A stretch of DNA of 59,889 nt from the NCBI GenBank assembly GCA_002816585.1, contig MUCT01000018.1, positions 1 through 59,889 of the forward strand. The letters run 5' to 3'. This document shows, in pieces, positions 37,055-46,430 of the stretch (its first letter is position 1; every line of letters begins with the position of its first letter). The notes beneath the pieces are model-generated. The model was not told where the DNA came from. It ran no database searches and was given only the letters and a program-made list of their open reading frames with translations. Position numbers and translations under genes: made by a program. Source of the stretch: SAR202 cluster bacterium Io17-Chloro-G6. Lineage in GTDB: Bacteria; Chloroflexota; Dehalococcoidia; UBA3495.

Positions 37055-38575
37055 CTAATTCTCACCGGGGATACCCTGCCGGGCTAATAAGTCCTGCAAA
37101 TCCAAGGCCACCTGCCGGCGCAAGGTATCGGCGAATGCCCGGTCCGCTGTGTAACGGCCAAAGGCGCTAGTGTCCAGGGAGCGCCATGATTCGCGAAGGG
37201 ATAACAAGGCAGCTTGCTCTCTTTCGACGGACTGGATCAAAATCTCTCCCATTTCGCGGACCAATGGGAGTGAAGACAGATCTTTGACATCTCTCACTAT
37301 TTGGCTGAAATCATTGGCCAATTGACCCAACTGCTCCAGTGCTCGGCCTTGGTCGCATCCTCCATTGGTACGCCGCCATTCGTCGTAACTGACGTGCAGA
37401 TCGTCCCATTCTTGTTCTAACTCCTTCGTCTGCCCAATAAAGACGGCCAAGTCATCTTGACCGGGTTCGGTCAGGGAGGCGCGGGCGCTGGTTAGATCGT
37501 CACGGAGACCTCGACGAAGCCGGTTTACCAAGGCGATCTGCGTGTCGAAGACATCGAATACGGTTGCGCCGTCAAGCGCCAACACCGAAGTCCCAGTTTC
37601 GCCGTTGCTGTTTCCGGTGATCGCGAGTTCGTCAGGTAACACCGGGACTGTCTCTATCACTACCAGTGCGCCATCGCCGCCTATCGATCCGAGGAGCCTA
37701 CGAATCAAGAGTTGCTCCCCATCCGCGGCGTCAGCCAACCGGTCAGCGATCTCTCTGGTCAGCAAGGTGTCAGGAAGATTTTGCACGTCGTCCACAATGG
37801 ACGCGAATTGAATGACTAAATCTCCAAGCTTGGTGGCCGCGGCATCGTCACCCAACTGGACCTGTTCCACCCGGAATGCGTCATAATCCCGATGGAATTG
37901 GTCCCAATCTGAATCCAACATCTCCATGCTGGAAGCAAATGACTCGACGGAGGCCAGAATTGCACCGTCCACGCTGGTCTGCCTGGCCAATAACGACCGG
38001 GCTACCTCGCCGCGCTCCAGATCGACGGAAGACCTGACCGACGCAAGCTGCTGAAACAATCCAGGCGCTTGGGACAAAGGTCCCGAGGAAAGCCCAGTTT
38101 CGGGCTGCCAGTTGCTGCTCAGGACCTCGAAGGCAAACTCCTCATGCTCAGCCGCGGCAGTGAGGCGGTCTGCCAAGTCTTCAAGGTAAGGGAGACGGTC
38201 CAACGAACGTGCGGTCTGCGTGACCCCTAGCGCGCGCCCGGCAAAGCCCTCTAGAGCGGATTCAACAGATGCGGGCGCACAAACAACCACACCGTTGCGC
38301 CATTGGTCCATCTCTTGATGGAACTGGTCCCAATCTACTGCGGTAGACTCATGGCCCGCCGCGAAGGCCAGCAATTCTTGCCGCACCCCTTCAGGCACCG
38401 GAGTTGGGGTCAATGCCTGCGCCTGTGACAACGCCAGCGCCGTGACGGTGGCGTGGATGTCGGGCGTGTTCAGGCCTGCTGGGGCGGTGACCGTGGAATC
38501 CTGGCCACAAGCCACAATGCCCACAAGAAATACCGCTACCACCACTGGAGCGGTCAGGCCAAGTTTAAATCTCAT
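37055..38575 (-). CDS. Lipoprotein with three helical repeat domains
   Basis: This 506-aa protein has a lipoprotein signal ending in LVGIVAC (Cys near residue 23). The mature part is almost entirely helical and contains three copies of a W-D-x-x-H motif: WDQFHQEMDQW, WDQFHRDYDAF and WDDLHVSYDEW, roughly 150-180 residues apart. No enzymatic motif was recognised. It is 6 bases after the DUF4350-like gene and about 224 bases before the pilus locus. The context suggests an extracytoplasmic partner of the SppA/DUF4350 membrane proteins. Confidence 0.75.
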   Translation of the reverse strand: MRFKLGLTAPVVVAVFLVGIVACGQDSTVTAPAGLNTPDIHATVTALALSQAQALTPTPVPEGVRQELLAFAAGHESTAVDWDQFHQEMDQWRNGVVVCAPASVESALEGFAGRALGVTQTARSLDRLPYLEDLADRLTAAAEHEEFAFEVLSSNWQPETGLSSGPLSQAPGLFQQLASVRSSVDLERGEVARSLLARQTSVDGAILASVESFASSMEMLDSDWDQFHRDYDAFRVEQVQLGDDAAATKLGDLVIQFASIVDDVQNLPDTLLTREIADRLADAADGEQLLIRRLLGSIGGDGALVVIETVPVLPDELAITGNSNGETGTSVLALDGATVFDVFDTQIALVNRLRRGLRDDLTSARASLTEPGQDDLAVFIGQTKELEQEWDDLHVSYDEWRRTNGGCDQGRALEQLGQLANDFSQIVRDVKDLSSLPLVREMGEILIQSVEREQAALLSLRESWRSLDTSAFGRYTADRAFADTLRRQVALDLQDLLARQGIPGEN

Positions 38576-38581
38576 GCCGCC

Positions 38582-39967
38582 CTACTTGTCATTTTTTCCC
38601 GCATTGGGGAAGACTACGATCCCGATGGAATCGGACACTATGACATCCCGGAATTTGCCGGAGTCCAGCCGGTCCGCCGCGTTCGCCAAGTCATCCAAAT
38701 CATCAGCCAGCACAATCAGTATGTGGCGGCCGTCGTGGACCTGTAATGAAATAATTGCGCCACCCTGCGGGTCCATGTCAGGCGCAAAGGGGGTCCGAAT
38801 AGTTTCACCCACTTGGATACCAGCAAAGCCTAGATATCTTTCCACTAGCACTGCGTCGTCGTAGAGGCCCAGAAAGATCAGATCATTTCCAGGCGATTCA
38901 CTGTTTCTGACCTCGGCGTCGATCTGAAACTCCGAGAGCGTCCGCCGCAGACCGGCTCCCAACTCCAACAGCGACGACCGTCCTAGAACAATGTCTGCGG
39001 CGCCGTCGAAGAAATAGGGGAAATCGGACAGCTCAAACCCCCGGTCGCTGGAGGCCAAGAACTCGGCTATATTGGCGATCAAACGATTGTTGTCCAAGAT
39101 CGAGTTCTGTGGAGGGACCATGAAAGTCAGGTCACCCACGGCCAGTACGTTCTCTTGGTTGGCCTTGGCCAAAGGATAAAAGGGTTCCACGCCTTCGACG
39201 ATTGTAGAGAATGTATTGCCATCGGTGTAGGCCAGCGCCGGGCCTGCCGACCGGATGGCACCCGCAGTATAGAAGGCCACATCGGCCAGTCCCTCGGTCA
39301 CGGGATCGGGGAAGAAGTCCCGGACAAAGATATTCCGGTGGTTCAAATCATTTTCCACCTGGTTGTAAAGAAATCCCGGTTGAAAGCTGAGACCAAACTC
39401 TTCTGATAGCGTGTTGATACGTCGGCCGCGGGTCGGGTCGCCGATCAGCAACAGACGGCCGCCTTTTTCTACGAACCGCCGAACCAACCCCCGCTCGGCT
39501 TGAGTGTAGGGCTCGGTGGGGGCAATCACCGCCAAGCTGCCCGCCTGACGTAGTTTGCTTTCCAGCATCGCAAAACGCTCTGATGCATTCACGCCTTGGA
39601 ATCCACCGAAGATACTGGGCTCTCCCATGATGTCCACCGTGATTCCACGGTTGGCCATGCTGGACAGCAGGGAAACAATCTCGTTCTGGGAGAAATCGTT
39701 CCTGTGGACTCCGTCAATCACCAGCAGGCCAGACCGTACCTCGGGTTGCTCGGTAAAGATCGTGTGGGCGGAAAGGGGCGTGGTGATTTCCTCAAACTGG
39801 ATTTGCTGGGTCGTAGGTGGGTCATAAGTGCCGCGGTAGTAAATGAACAACGCCACCACAAAATAGGCCGCGGCGAAAAACAAAGGAATCGTCAGCACCC
39901 GCCCAAAGGCGCTGCCAAGGGCAAACCTAGTGATTGAGCCCACGACGTTATTCAGAGGGGCCAACAT
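38582..39967 (-). CDS. GldG/DUF4350-like membrane protein
   Basis: This 461-aa protein has one N-terminal membrane helix (LTIPLFFAAAYFVVALFIYY, about 25-44) and a large extracytoplasmic part. The latter resembles the DUF4350/GldG-type fold: GLLVIDGVHRNDFSQNEIV, NRGITVDIMG, RFVEKGGRLLLIGDPTRG and VLAVGDLTFM. Its start overlaps the end of the sppA reading frame by 20 bases, indicating a coupled operon. The function is unknown; relatives accompany ABC-type or gliding-related systems, none of which is adjacent. Confidence 0.65.
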   Translation of the reverse strand: MLAPLNNVVGSITRFALGSAFGRVLTIPLFFAAAYFVVALFIYYRGTYDPPTTQQIQFEEITTPLSAHTIFTEQPEVRSGLLVIDGVHRNDFSQNEIVSLLSSMANRGITVDIMGEPSIFGGFQGVNASERFAMLESKLRQAGSLAVIAPTEPYTQAERGLVRRFVEKGGRLLLIGDPTRGRRINTLSEEFGLSFQPGFLYNQVENDLNHRNIFVRDFFPDPVTEGLADVAFYTAGAIRSAGPALAYTDGNTFSTIVEGVEPFYPLAKANQENVLAVGDLTFMVPPQNSILDNNRLIANIAEFLASSDRGFELSDFPYFFDGAADIVLGRSSLLELGAGLRRTLSEFQIDAEVRNSESPGNDLIFLGLYDDAVLVERYLGFAGIQVGETIRTPFAPDMDPQGGAIISLQVHDGRHILIVLADDLDDLANAADRLDSGKFRDVIVSDSIGIVVFPNAGKNDK

Positions 39968-41002
39968 ACAAGTAGTAGGCTTTTGGCCCAGTGATCGTCA
40001 GCGGAAAGTCGGGTAGAGCTTCCCTTGGGTCCGCCCCGATGCCTCCAGGGAGAGGCAGGGTACGGAGAGAATCACCGCTGGGGGCGAATAGGTCTTCCAG
40101 GAGTGCTTCCCGGTCCACCGGGCCGCCGGCTTCTTGCCCTTCGATCAAAGCCAAAAACGCTGCGATTCCGAGCCCGTCATCTGAGCCGGAACCGAATCCC
40201 GGTTGGCTATTTATCCGGTCCAGTTTCTGGTTGAAGATACGGGCCACTTCGATGTTTACGTCCACAAAATCATAGTTGGCGATTCCGGCCAATGATGCCG
40301 CTTTTTCGATGGCGTCGGTCTGGCCGCCCAATCCATCGATCAAACCAACTTGCATGGCCTCCACGCCAGAAAAAATCCTGCCTTCCAGTACTTCGTTTCT
40401 GGTCATTTTTAACTTGGCGCCCCTTTCCGTGAGCACCATGGAACCGAAAGACTGGCGCAACTGCTCGGTCATGGTAACGAAGTTACGGCGTGTTCCACCC
40501 TGTAACTTGGAAGGTCCTGTAACCCCGTCGCGCTCAGATGGCTGCCCGGGCACAATTGGTGGCAGGGGGGAAGAATAACGCCAACGCTGCCCACAAAACT
40601 GGCGGGTTTGGCCAGCGTGTAGTTGGCTCCCATCGCCATCATGAACCCGCCGCTGGCCACCAATTCGTCCATGACCATCACCACGGGCTTTTCCTCTCGG
40701 AGCTTAAGCATCTCGAAGTAGAGGTGCTCACTGGGAGCCGCGCTTCCGCCTGGGCTGGTCAGTGTGATAACCACGCCCTTGATCGAATTATCATCGCGGA
40801 CGTAGTCGAGCATCGCGCCAATCTCGAAGGCAGAGCGGTCATTGATGACCGTAAATGGGATGCTGATGACTCCGATCTTGGGCTTGCCAGGGTAGGCGAA
40901 AAAGAAGACAGAGGAGCCAACTATCAGGCCGGCCGCGGCTAAGAGAACGGTTGAGACGTACCAAGAGCCAATGAAATGCCCAACGGCGGCCAGTTTATTC
41001 AT
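39948..41002 (-). CDS. sppA: SppA-type signal peptide peptidase, frameshifted
   Basis: Two reading frames join into one S49 peptidase of about 351 aa. The first has an N-terminal membrane helix, then SIKGVVITLTSPGGSAAPSE and the nucleophile region LVASGGFMMAMG, and SVGVILPP. The second has TGPSKLQGGTRRNF, with the general-base Lys, and the C-terminal NEVLEGRIFSGVEAMQVGL. The switch falls at a run of six C on the coding strand (six G at 40565-40570). One extra C would restore the frame, giving LPPLPPIVPGQ. It may be a sequencing error, a recent mutation or a phase-variable tract. Confidence 0.8.
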
Positions 41003-41367
41003 TGATTAAGAGGACCCAACGGGTGGGAATTTGCCGACTGGGGTGGCTGGCCTGTTAGCTCGTTGTAAGCTGCCCAACGCATCCGCGTACGACTAGCGCT
41101 GGAAACCTTAACCGTCCTGGATGATACGCAGGTGATCATGCAGTGTCAAACCTGCCCAGCTACAATAAATCGATTGATTCGGGTTTTGAGAGTCCACCTG
41201 AGATACGATCACACGAAGCCTTTCGGTTCCTCATTCTGCAGCCGGTGAGGGTGCCGGGCGTCCTCACTTCGACAATCCCGTCCCTAAGATAAGCCTAGGA
41301 GCTTCCCCTTAATGCCCGTGGGCGCAATTACGATCACTGATGGAGCGGTCAAATTTGCTGAGGTAAG
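41003..41367. other. Gene-free stretch between sppA and tRNA-Gln
   Basis: It contains the sppA promoter (41121-41149) on the minus strand. No further gene, RNA or repeat was found. Confidence 0.5.
41121..41149 (-). promoter_or_regulatory. Promoter of the sppA cassette
   Basis: Minus strand perfect TTGACA (41144-41149), 17-base spacer, TATCAT (41121-41126). Predicted start near 41114, about 112 bases before the sppA ATG. Confidence 0.7.
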
Positions 41368-41441
41368 TGGCTGGGGATGGAGGGTTCGAACCTCCGCTTC
41401 CTGATCCAGAGTCAGGCGTCCTACCACTGGACTAATCCCCA
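41368..41441 (-). tRNA. tRNA-Gln (anticodon CTG)
   Basis: The minus strand folds into a full cloverleaf. The acceptor is TGGGGAT/ATCCCCA, the anticodon stem CCTGA/TCAGG has loop CTCTGGA (anticodon CTG), and the T arm is GGAGGTTCGAACCTCC. Discriminator G and an encoded CCA end are present. Confidence 0.95.
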
Positions 41442-41519
41442 ACAAAAAGGGTGAAACCCAGCCGAGGCCGTTGGAACGCCTATGGAACCGCCTCCAAAGG
41501 CGAATGACTAAGTAAGACT

Positions 41520-41548
41520 ATGGTATGGACGGGCCAGAACGGTGTCAA
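41520..41548 (-). promoter_or_regulatory. Promoter of tRNA-Gln
   Basis: Minus strand TTGACA (41543-41548), 17-base spacer, TACCAT (41520-41525), about 70 bases upstream of the mature tRNA. Confidence 0.62.
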
Positions 41549-41568
41549 GACGTGGCCAGACCGACAAC

Positions 41569-41597
41569 TTGACAACCACATTCGTTTGTAACAAAAT
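41569..41597 (+). promoter_or_regulatory. Promoter of the alpha/beta hydrolase
   Basis: TTGACA (41569-41574), 17-base spacer, CAAAAT (41592-41597), divergent from the tRNA promoter and about 100 bases before the hydrolase start. Confidence 0.55.
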
Positions 41598-41699
41598 CTG
41601 TGTGCCGCGCTCCAGTCTTTAATAATGGCCTGGCAACCTTATGCGACAATCCGATACAAATTTGCTGCGGCGATTACGCCTAAAAACGAGGGGATGATA

Positions 41700-42497
41700 A
41701 TGACAACAACGAAAACCGGCAACCAAACAACGGTCACGGTTTCCGGCCACGAAGTCGAGATGAATAAAGCTGGATCAGGGCCACCCCTTCTGTTCTTGCA
41801 TGGCGCGGGTGGATTCGGCACCTATGACCCAACCACCAGCCCCTTGGCAGACCGCTACACCGTATATGCGCCGTCCCATCCCGGATTTTTCGGCAGTGCG
41901 CGGCCCGATTGGCTGTACACCATCACTGATCTAGCCCACTTCACCAAGGACATGGCCGCGGAGTTGGGCCTTGACGGCTATATTCTGGTCGGCCATTCCC
42001 TAGGTGGATGGATCGCCGCTGAGATGGCGGCCATGGACGACCACAACATTAAGGGCCTGGTCCTAATCGACTCCGCTGGAATTCGTCCCGAGAAGGGAGA
42101 GATCACCGAGATATTCATGGTTTCGGGGGAGACCCGCCTGAAGCTTGCGTTCCACGACCCCTCTCAGGTGCCTGACTACGAATATTTCAGCGCCGAGCCG
42201 ACTCCTGAGGACGCAGTTGTTGCGCATGCCAACATGGAGATGCTATCCAGGCTCTGCTGGAGACCCTATCTCCACAATCCTAGCCTGCCCCATTACCTCA
42301 GCAAAGTGAAAACTCCGACCCTGGTTGTCTGGGGGAAGCAGGACGCCATCATTCCGGTCGAGTGCGGCGAGATGTACGCAAAGCTGCTGCCCAACGCCAC
42401 GCTGAAATCCATAGACAACTGCGGTCACGGCCCTCAGATGGAAAAACCTCAGGAATTTAACGAAGCCGTGCTCGCGTTCTTGGACGGGCTTGGCTAG
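41700..42497 (+). CDS. Alpha/beta-fold hydrolase
   Basis: This 265-aa serine hydrolase has LLFLHGAGGFG (oxyanion region, about 27-37), the nucleophile elbow VGHSLGGW, the acid region VVWGKQDAIIP, and the catalytic His in DNCGHGPQMEKP. It resembles meta-cleavage-product hydrolases and haloperoxidase-like esterases, but the substrate is unknown. The start MTTTKTG has GAGGGG upstream; an ATG at 41694 is a close alternative. It is monocistronic, with its own promoter and a strong terminator. Confidence 0.9.
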   Translation: MTTTKTGNQTTVTVSGHEVEMNKAGSGPPLLFLHGAGGFGTYDPTTSPLADRYTVYAPSHPGFFGSARPDWLYTITDLAHFTKDMAAELGLDGYILVGHSLGGWIAAEMAAMDDHNIKGLVLIDSAGIRPEKGEITEIFMVSGETRLKLAFHDPSQVPDYEYFSAEPTPEDAVVAHANMEMLSRLCWRPYLHNPSLPHYLSKVKTPTLVVWGKQDAIIPVECGEMYAKLLPNATLKSIDNCGHGPQMEKPQEFNEAVLAFLDGLG

Positions 42498-42864
42498 ATC
42501 TGTATTTACCAGTTGGGATAAGGGCGTAACGCGGTAACAGCGCAACCCGCTGGGGTTTGTAGTCCATCGCAGTAATCGGACAAAAGATTTGGCGAATACC
42601 ATGCTGCGTAACGTAGCATGGTATTTTTTTAGACCGTTGCCGCGGATTAACATCCCGATGCGCTGCCTTCTGGGGGAGCTGCCGATGTTAAGAGACTGTC
42701 CTGCAGCCACCGCCGGCTCGGGATTCATGGTTTTAGTGGTTGCCCTATGGCTTGGGATCTGGCGGCCTGCCCTTCGTCGATTTGAAGGAACAGCAAGGCT
42801 GCCTTTGCCTGCTTTAATGGTCCCCCGAAATCCAACCTTGCCAGATGATTGTGAGCAATAAACG
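42498..42864. other. Intergenic region between convergent genes
   Basis: It holds the hydrolase terminator. A 90-codon open frame crossing the terminator (42589-42861) has no ribosome site and is not regarded as a gene. Nothing else was seen. Confidence 0.5.
42595..42630 (+). terminator. Rho-independent terminator of the hydrolase gene
   Basis: AATACCATGCT (42595-42605) pairs perfectly with AGCATGGTATT (42615-42625), followed by a run of T to 42630. Confidence 0.88.
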
Positions 42865-44061
42865 CTAGTCGCGGAAGAGTGCCTTCACGCGGTCGAATAT
42901 GCGGTTACTGACCTCGTACTTTGTCAGCAGGGGCAGTTCTTCAACGGATAGGTCCCGGCCGATGAGGGTGACCTTGTTAGTGTCGGTGCCGAAACCGCTG
43001 CCTTCGGCCGTGATGTCGTTGGCCACGATCAGGTCGAGATTCTTGCTATCGACCTTGGCCTTGGCATTTTGGACCAGGTTTTCGCTCTCGGCGGCGAATC
43101 CCACCCGCACGAATTTCCCTCTTGCCGTCTTGAGGATGTCCGTGGTCTTGGTCAAGTGGATATTCAGGTCGTCGTCGGATTTCTTGATCTTCTGTTCGGC
43201 CGCCTCCGACGGACGGTAATCGGCTACGGCGGCGGCCATGACCAGCGCGTCTGCGTCCTTCGCGTGTTCTTGGACGGCCTCGCCCATCTGCTGAGCGGTT
43301 CGCACCCGGACCACCTTAACCAATGCCGGATCGGGTAGATTGGTGGGGGCGGTCACCAGCACCACATTGGCGCCCCGGTCGCGAGCGGACTCGGCCAATG
43401 CGTAGCCCATCTTGCCCGATGAGTGGTTGGTAATCACCCGGACCGGGTCGATGGGTTCCATGGTGCCCCCGGCACTGACCACGACCGTTCTCCCCACCAA
43501 GTCGCCGTCCTTTCCCATGGCATATGAGATGTAACCCAATAGTTCCGGGGTTTCCAGCAAGCGCCCCACGCCTGACAGGCCGGAGGCGAGTCTGCCAATG
43601 CCCGGCCCGGCTATAACCACGCCCCGTTGCTCCAACGTGGCCAAATTGGCCTGGGTCGCGGGATGGTCATACATATTCCCGTCCATGGCCGGCGCCACAA
43701 CCAAAGGGGCGGTGGCGGCCACAATAGTGGTGGTCAACGGGTCGTCGGCCAGACCAAGGGCCAGTTTGGCGATGCAGTGGACGGTGGCCGGAGCCACGAC
43801 CACAACATCGGCCTGCTGGGCCAGGGCGACATGCTCAACGCTGTACTCGGAATTGGGGTCAAAGGAGTCGGTCACCACCGCCCTGTGGGTGATGCTGCGA
43901 AAGGCCAGCGGGGTAACGAACTGGGTGGCGCCATAACTCATGATGGTGTCCACCATAGCCCCGGCCTGCACCAGCTTGCTGGCCAGGTCCAACGCCTTGT
44001 AGCAGGCGATGCTCCCGGTAACGCCCAAAACTACCTGTTTGCCGGCGAATGGTCCAGTCAC
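42865..44061 (-). CDS. coaBC: Bifunctional CoaBC (PPC synthetase / decarboxylase)
   Basis: CoaBC makes 4'-phosphopantetheine from 4'-phosphopantothenate and cysteine. In this 398-aa protein the CoaC flavin domain (about 1-185) has VTGSIACYKA, the catalytic His in SVEHVALA, and PAMDGNM in place of the usual PAMNxxM. The CoaC active-site Cys of the GxLACG loop is Ser here (GRLASGLSGVGRL). The CoaB domain has SAGGTMEPIDPVR, NHSSGKMG and VMAAAVADYRP. I think the Asp and Ser variants occur in related lineages but cannot verify it. It follows coaX by 4 bases, forming a coenzyme A pair. Confidence 0.95.
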   Translation of the reverse strand: MTGPFAGKQVVLGVTGSIACYKALDLASKLVQAGAMVDTIMSYGATQFVTPLAFRSITHRAVVTDSFDPNSEYSVEHVALAQQADVVVVAPATVHCIAKLALGLADDPLTTTIVAATAPLVVAPAMDGNMYDHPATQANLATLEQRGVVIAGPGIGRLASGLSGVGRLLETPELLGYISYAMGKDGDLVGRTVVVSAGGTMEPIDPVRVITNHSSGKMGYALAESARDRGANVVLVTAPTNLPDPALVKVVRVRTAQQMGEAVQEHAKDADALVMAAAVADYRPSEAAEQKIKKSDDDLNIHLTKTTDILKTARGKFVRVGFAAESENLVQNAKAKVDSKNLDLIVANDITAEGSGFGTDTNKVTLIGRDLSVEELPLLTKYEVSNRIFDRVKALFRD

Positions 44062-44065
44062 GGTA

Positions 44066-44851
44066 TTAATCCAATACCCGGGTTGGCGGCCTGTTTTTGC
44101 CGTAGACCAACCGCAGCCCGATCAGAGTCAGATCAGGATTGATCGTGTCAAATACATCGGCAACAGCAGAGATCGTGCCCGCCAAACCACCGGTGCCCAC
44201 CACCTTGGCGTCTTCTCCCAACTCTCTCTTGAAACGGTCGACCAAGCCCGTGACCAAACCGGCGTAGCCCAGCACCAAGCCCGACTGCAGCGCCTCGGTG
44301 GTGTTTTGGCCGATGGCCGACTCAGGGGCCACCAATTCCACCCGGCGCAGTTGGGAGGTGTTAAAGAACAACGCCTCGGCGGCCACGTTTATTCCGGGGG
44401 AAATCGCTCCTCCCAAATAAACTCCGTCCCTTGAGACAGCGTCGAAGACCGTTGCCGTGCCGAAATCCACGATGATGATCGGCGGGCCGTACAGTTCGAG
44501 GGCCGCGACCGCGTCAACTATCCGGTCGGCGCCGACGTCCCTGGGGTTGTCATAGTTGATCTGCAGGCCGGTACGCACTCCAGCGGTGACCGTCAGCGGC
44601 TTAACGTTGAAATAGGTCTCGGAAAGTTCCTCGAACACACCGGTTAGGGGCGGCACTACGCTGCACATACATACGTCGGTCACGACGGACGGGTCGATTC
44701 CGTTCAACACCAAAAGATTTCGAAGAATGAGACCATACTCGTCGGGTGACCGCCGTGCATCCGTCGAAACCCGCAGGTTGGCCACCAGATGTTCACCATC
44801 GAATGCGCCCACATTGACCGTGCTATTGCCGACGTCTATAACTAAGAGCAT
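44066..44851 (-). CDS. coaX: Type III pantothenate kinase CoaX
   Basis: CoaX phosphorylates pantothenate, the first step of coenzyme A synthesis. This 261-aa ASKHA-fold protein has VIDVGNSTVNVG at the start (phosphate 1), NPRDVGADRIVDAVAA, DFGTATVFDAVS (phosphate 2 region) and GTGGLAGTI near the end. It was set to start at MLLVIDVGNST because the fold begins there; the open frame extends 24 residues further upstream into the promoter. It is upstream of coaBC. Confidence 0.94.
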   Translation of the reverse strand: MLLVIDVGNSTVNVGAFDGEHLVANLRVSTDARRSPDEYGLILRNLLVLNGIDPSVVTDVCMCSVVPPLTGVFEELSETYFNVKPLTVTAGVRTGLQINYDNPRDVGADRIVDAVAALELYGPPIIIVDFGTATVFDAVSRDGVYLGGAISPGINVAAEALFFNTSQLRRVELVAPESAIGQNTTEALQSGLVLGYAGLVTGLVDRFKRELGEDAKVVGTGGLAGTISAVADVFDTINPDLTLIGLRLVYGKNRPPTRVLD

Positions 44852-44893
44852 CTCTTGAATTTTCCAAATCCCCGATGGTCTTCTTTGGTGGCA

Positions 44894-44923
44894 ATTATAC
44901 GGCACGCCTGCAAAACGGGGCAA
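44894..44923 (-). promoter_or_regulatory. Promoter of coaX-coaBC
   Basis: Minus strand TTGCCC (44918-44923), 18-base spacer, perfect TATAAT (44894-44899). Predicted start near 44887. Confidence 0.6.
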
Positions 44924-45023
44924 TAACAGGCGTCAGCTGCCGGCGGCTGGGTTAGATCCGAGCCGTTCCGCGCCTTCACATGTGCCGTTTGGCTCTCGCA
45001 GACTTCGGATATACTTGCGCAAA

Positions 45024-45045
45024 CTTGTAAAAAGCATTTTACAAG
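45024..45045. promoter_or_regulatory. 22-bp palindrome upstream of the haem-protein pseudogene
   Basis: CTTGTAAAA (45024-45032) and TTTTACAAG (45037-45045) are perfect 9-bp arms around AGCA. It lies 39 bases before the ATG and about 100 bases from the coaX promoter; no T-run follows. It looks like a binding site for a dimeric regulator rather than a terminator. Confidence 0.55.
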
Positions 45046-45084
45046 ACCCACTCCGACTCACAATGAAAAAGGGGTGCGTGTGCA

Positions 45085-46430
45085 ATGGTTCCACGTCGGA
45101 AAACGCTGGCTATTCTGATATTTACCGCCTCGCTGGCTTTGATCGGCACCGCGGCCCTGGCAGGAGCCGCCGGAGACGACGATTCGTCCACCACGGTCCT
45201 GGGATACGAGATCGCACGTGACCGAATTTCCGTGCCTGAAGACTGGGGGGTGCCCAACACCAAGTAGTTGAAGGTCCAAGCTGCCTATAACGGCGACGAC
45301 ATGATCTTCAGGTCCCGGTTCCCGGCCGACAAACCGGGTATCCACCACGACTATCTGGTCTTTGAAGGCAGCGAGCGGGTTCGCCACGGCAGTTCTTCGG
45401 TCGGCAGCGTTGACGACCGGCTTTACGAGGATCGATTCACCTTCCACGTCGACGACGGGGCAGTCAAGAGCTTCCCCAATTACGGCTGTGCCGTGACCTG
45501 CCATTCAGATTTGCGTGACCCATTCATGTACCAAGCTCCCGGATCCGACGAGGTTAAAGCCAATTCCTACTACGAGGTCATCGGGAAGAGCGACGTCCGC
45601 AAGTACATCCCCGAGTCCCGCCGCGGCGACGGCGAGTGGTGGGACGTGGCTTGGGACGACATTCAGGCCAGCGACACCGACTTCATCGCTGGGATGAAAG
45701 TCGCCGGCGTCTTCCTGGACCAATGGCACTGGCGCGCGGCCCGGGGCAACCCACTCGACGTCTCCGATGACCTATGGGTGTTGGACTACCGTAACGGGGA
45801 TGCTGGTGGGAGCTCATATTCCACCAACTTTGACTCGGAGACAGGTCAGCCCAGATTCATGTTCGACCCCGGCGTGGTTCCCGGCGCTGCATTGTCCTTC
45901 GACGATGTAACCAACCAACGCCTAACCCTGGACGATGTCTACTATCTGGGGCCGGAGACCATGACTGAGTTCGACCCCAACAGGGCCTGGCAGGAGGGCG
46001 ACGCAATTCCGAGGCGTTATCTCCGGGCTCCAAAGGGGAGCCGGGCCGACATCACCGCCAAGCCGATCTGGAACGACGGGTGGTGGACGGTGGAACTCCG
46101 GCGCAAGATGGACACGGGTGAGCCCGACGACAAGGCGTTCAAGGAGTTCCGGAGCTACAACTTGGCCTTCGCCTTCTACACGAATGGGACAGGCAACCGG
46201 TTCCATTACGTTACTTTCCCCGTAAAACTGGGAATGGGGCAGCCCGGCGACATCAACGCTACTCGGTTCGCCGGAGATGACCCCAATTGGGATGCAGTTC
46301 CCGCTGCCGAGTTCACCGCGTATTATCCCGGCCAGGCGAGTTGGCAGTACATCACAAGCGACAGGCACCTGGGCGCGCCGGCCGTTAGGGCTGATTCGGT
46401 TGCCTGCTCCACCTGCCACGCCGCGGGGAA
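45085..46430 (+). pseudogene. Broken ethylbenzene-dehydrogenase-like c-haem protein
   Basis: The frame starts with a Sec signal peptide (ILIFTASLALIGTAALAGAA), then hits an in-frame TAG at 45265-45267 (context NTK*LKVQAAY; a CAG would read Gln). It continues in the same frame through YGCAVTCHSD (a CxxxCH haem site) and VACSTCHAAG (CxxCH) before running into antisense of another gene at about 46420-46430. The body resembles the haem-binding gamma-subunit domain of DMSO-reductase-type enzymes such as ethylbenzene dehydrogenase (WWDVAWDDI, WWTVELRRKM, FAFYTNGTGNR). With a nonsense codon and a lost 3' end it is probably non-functional, unless the TAG and junction are assembly errors. Confidence 0.75.

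Noticed and set aside
42589..42861. 90-codon plus-strand frame
   Set aside because: It begins inside a rho-independent terminator and has no ribosome site or recognisable features.
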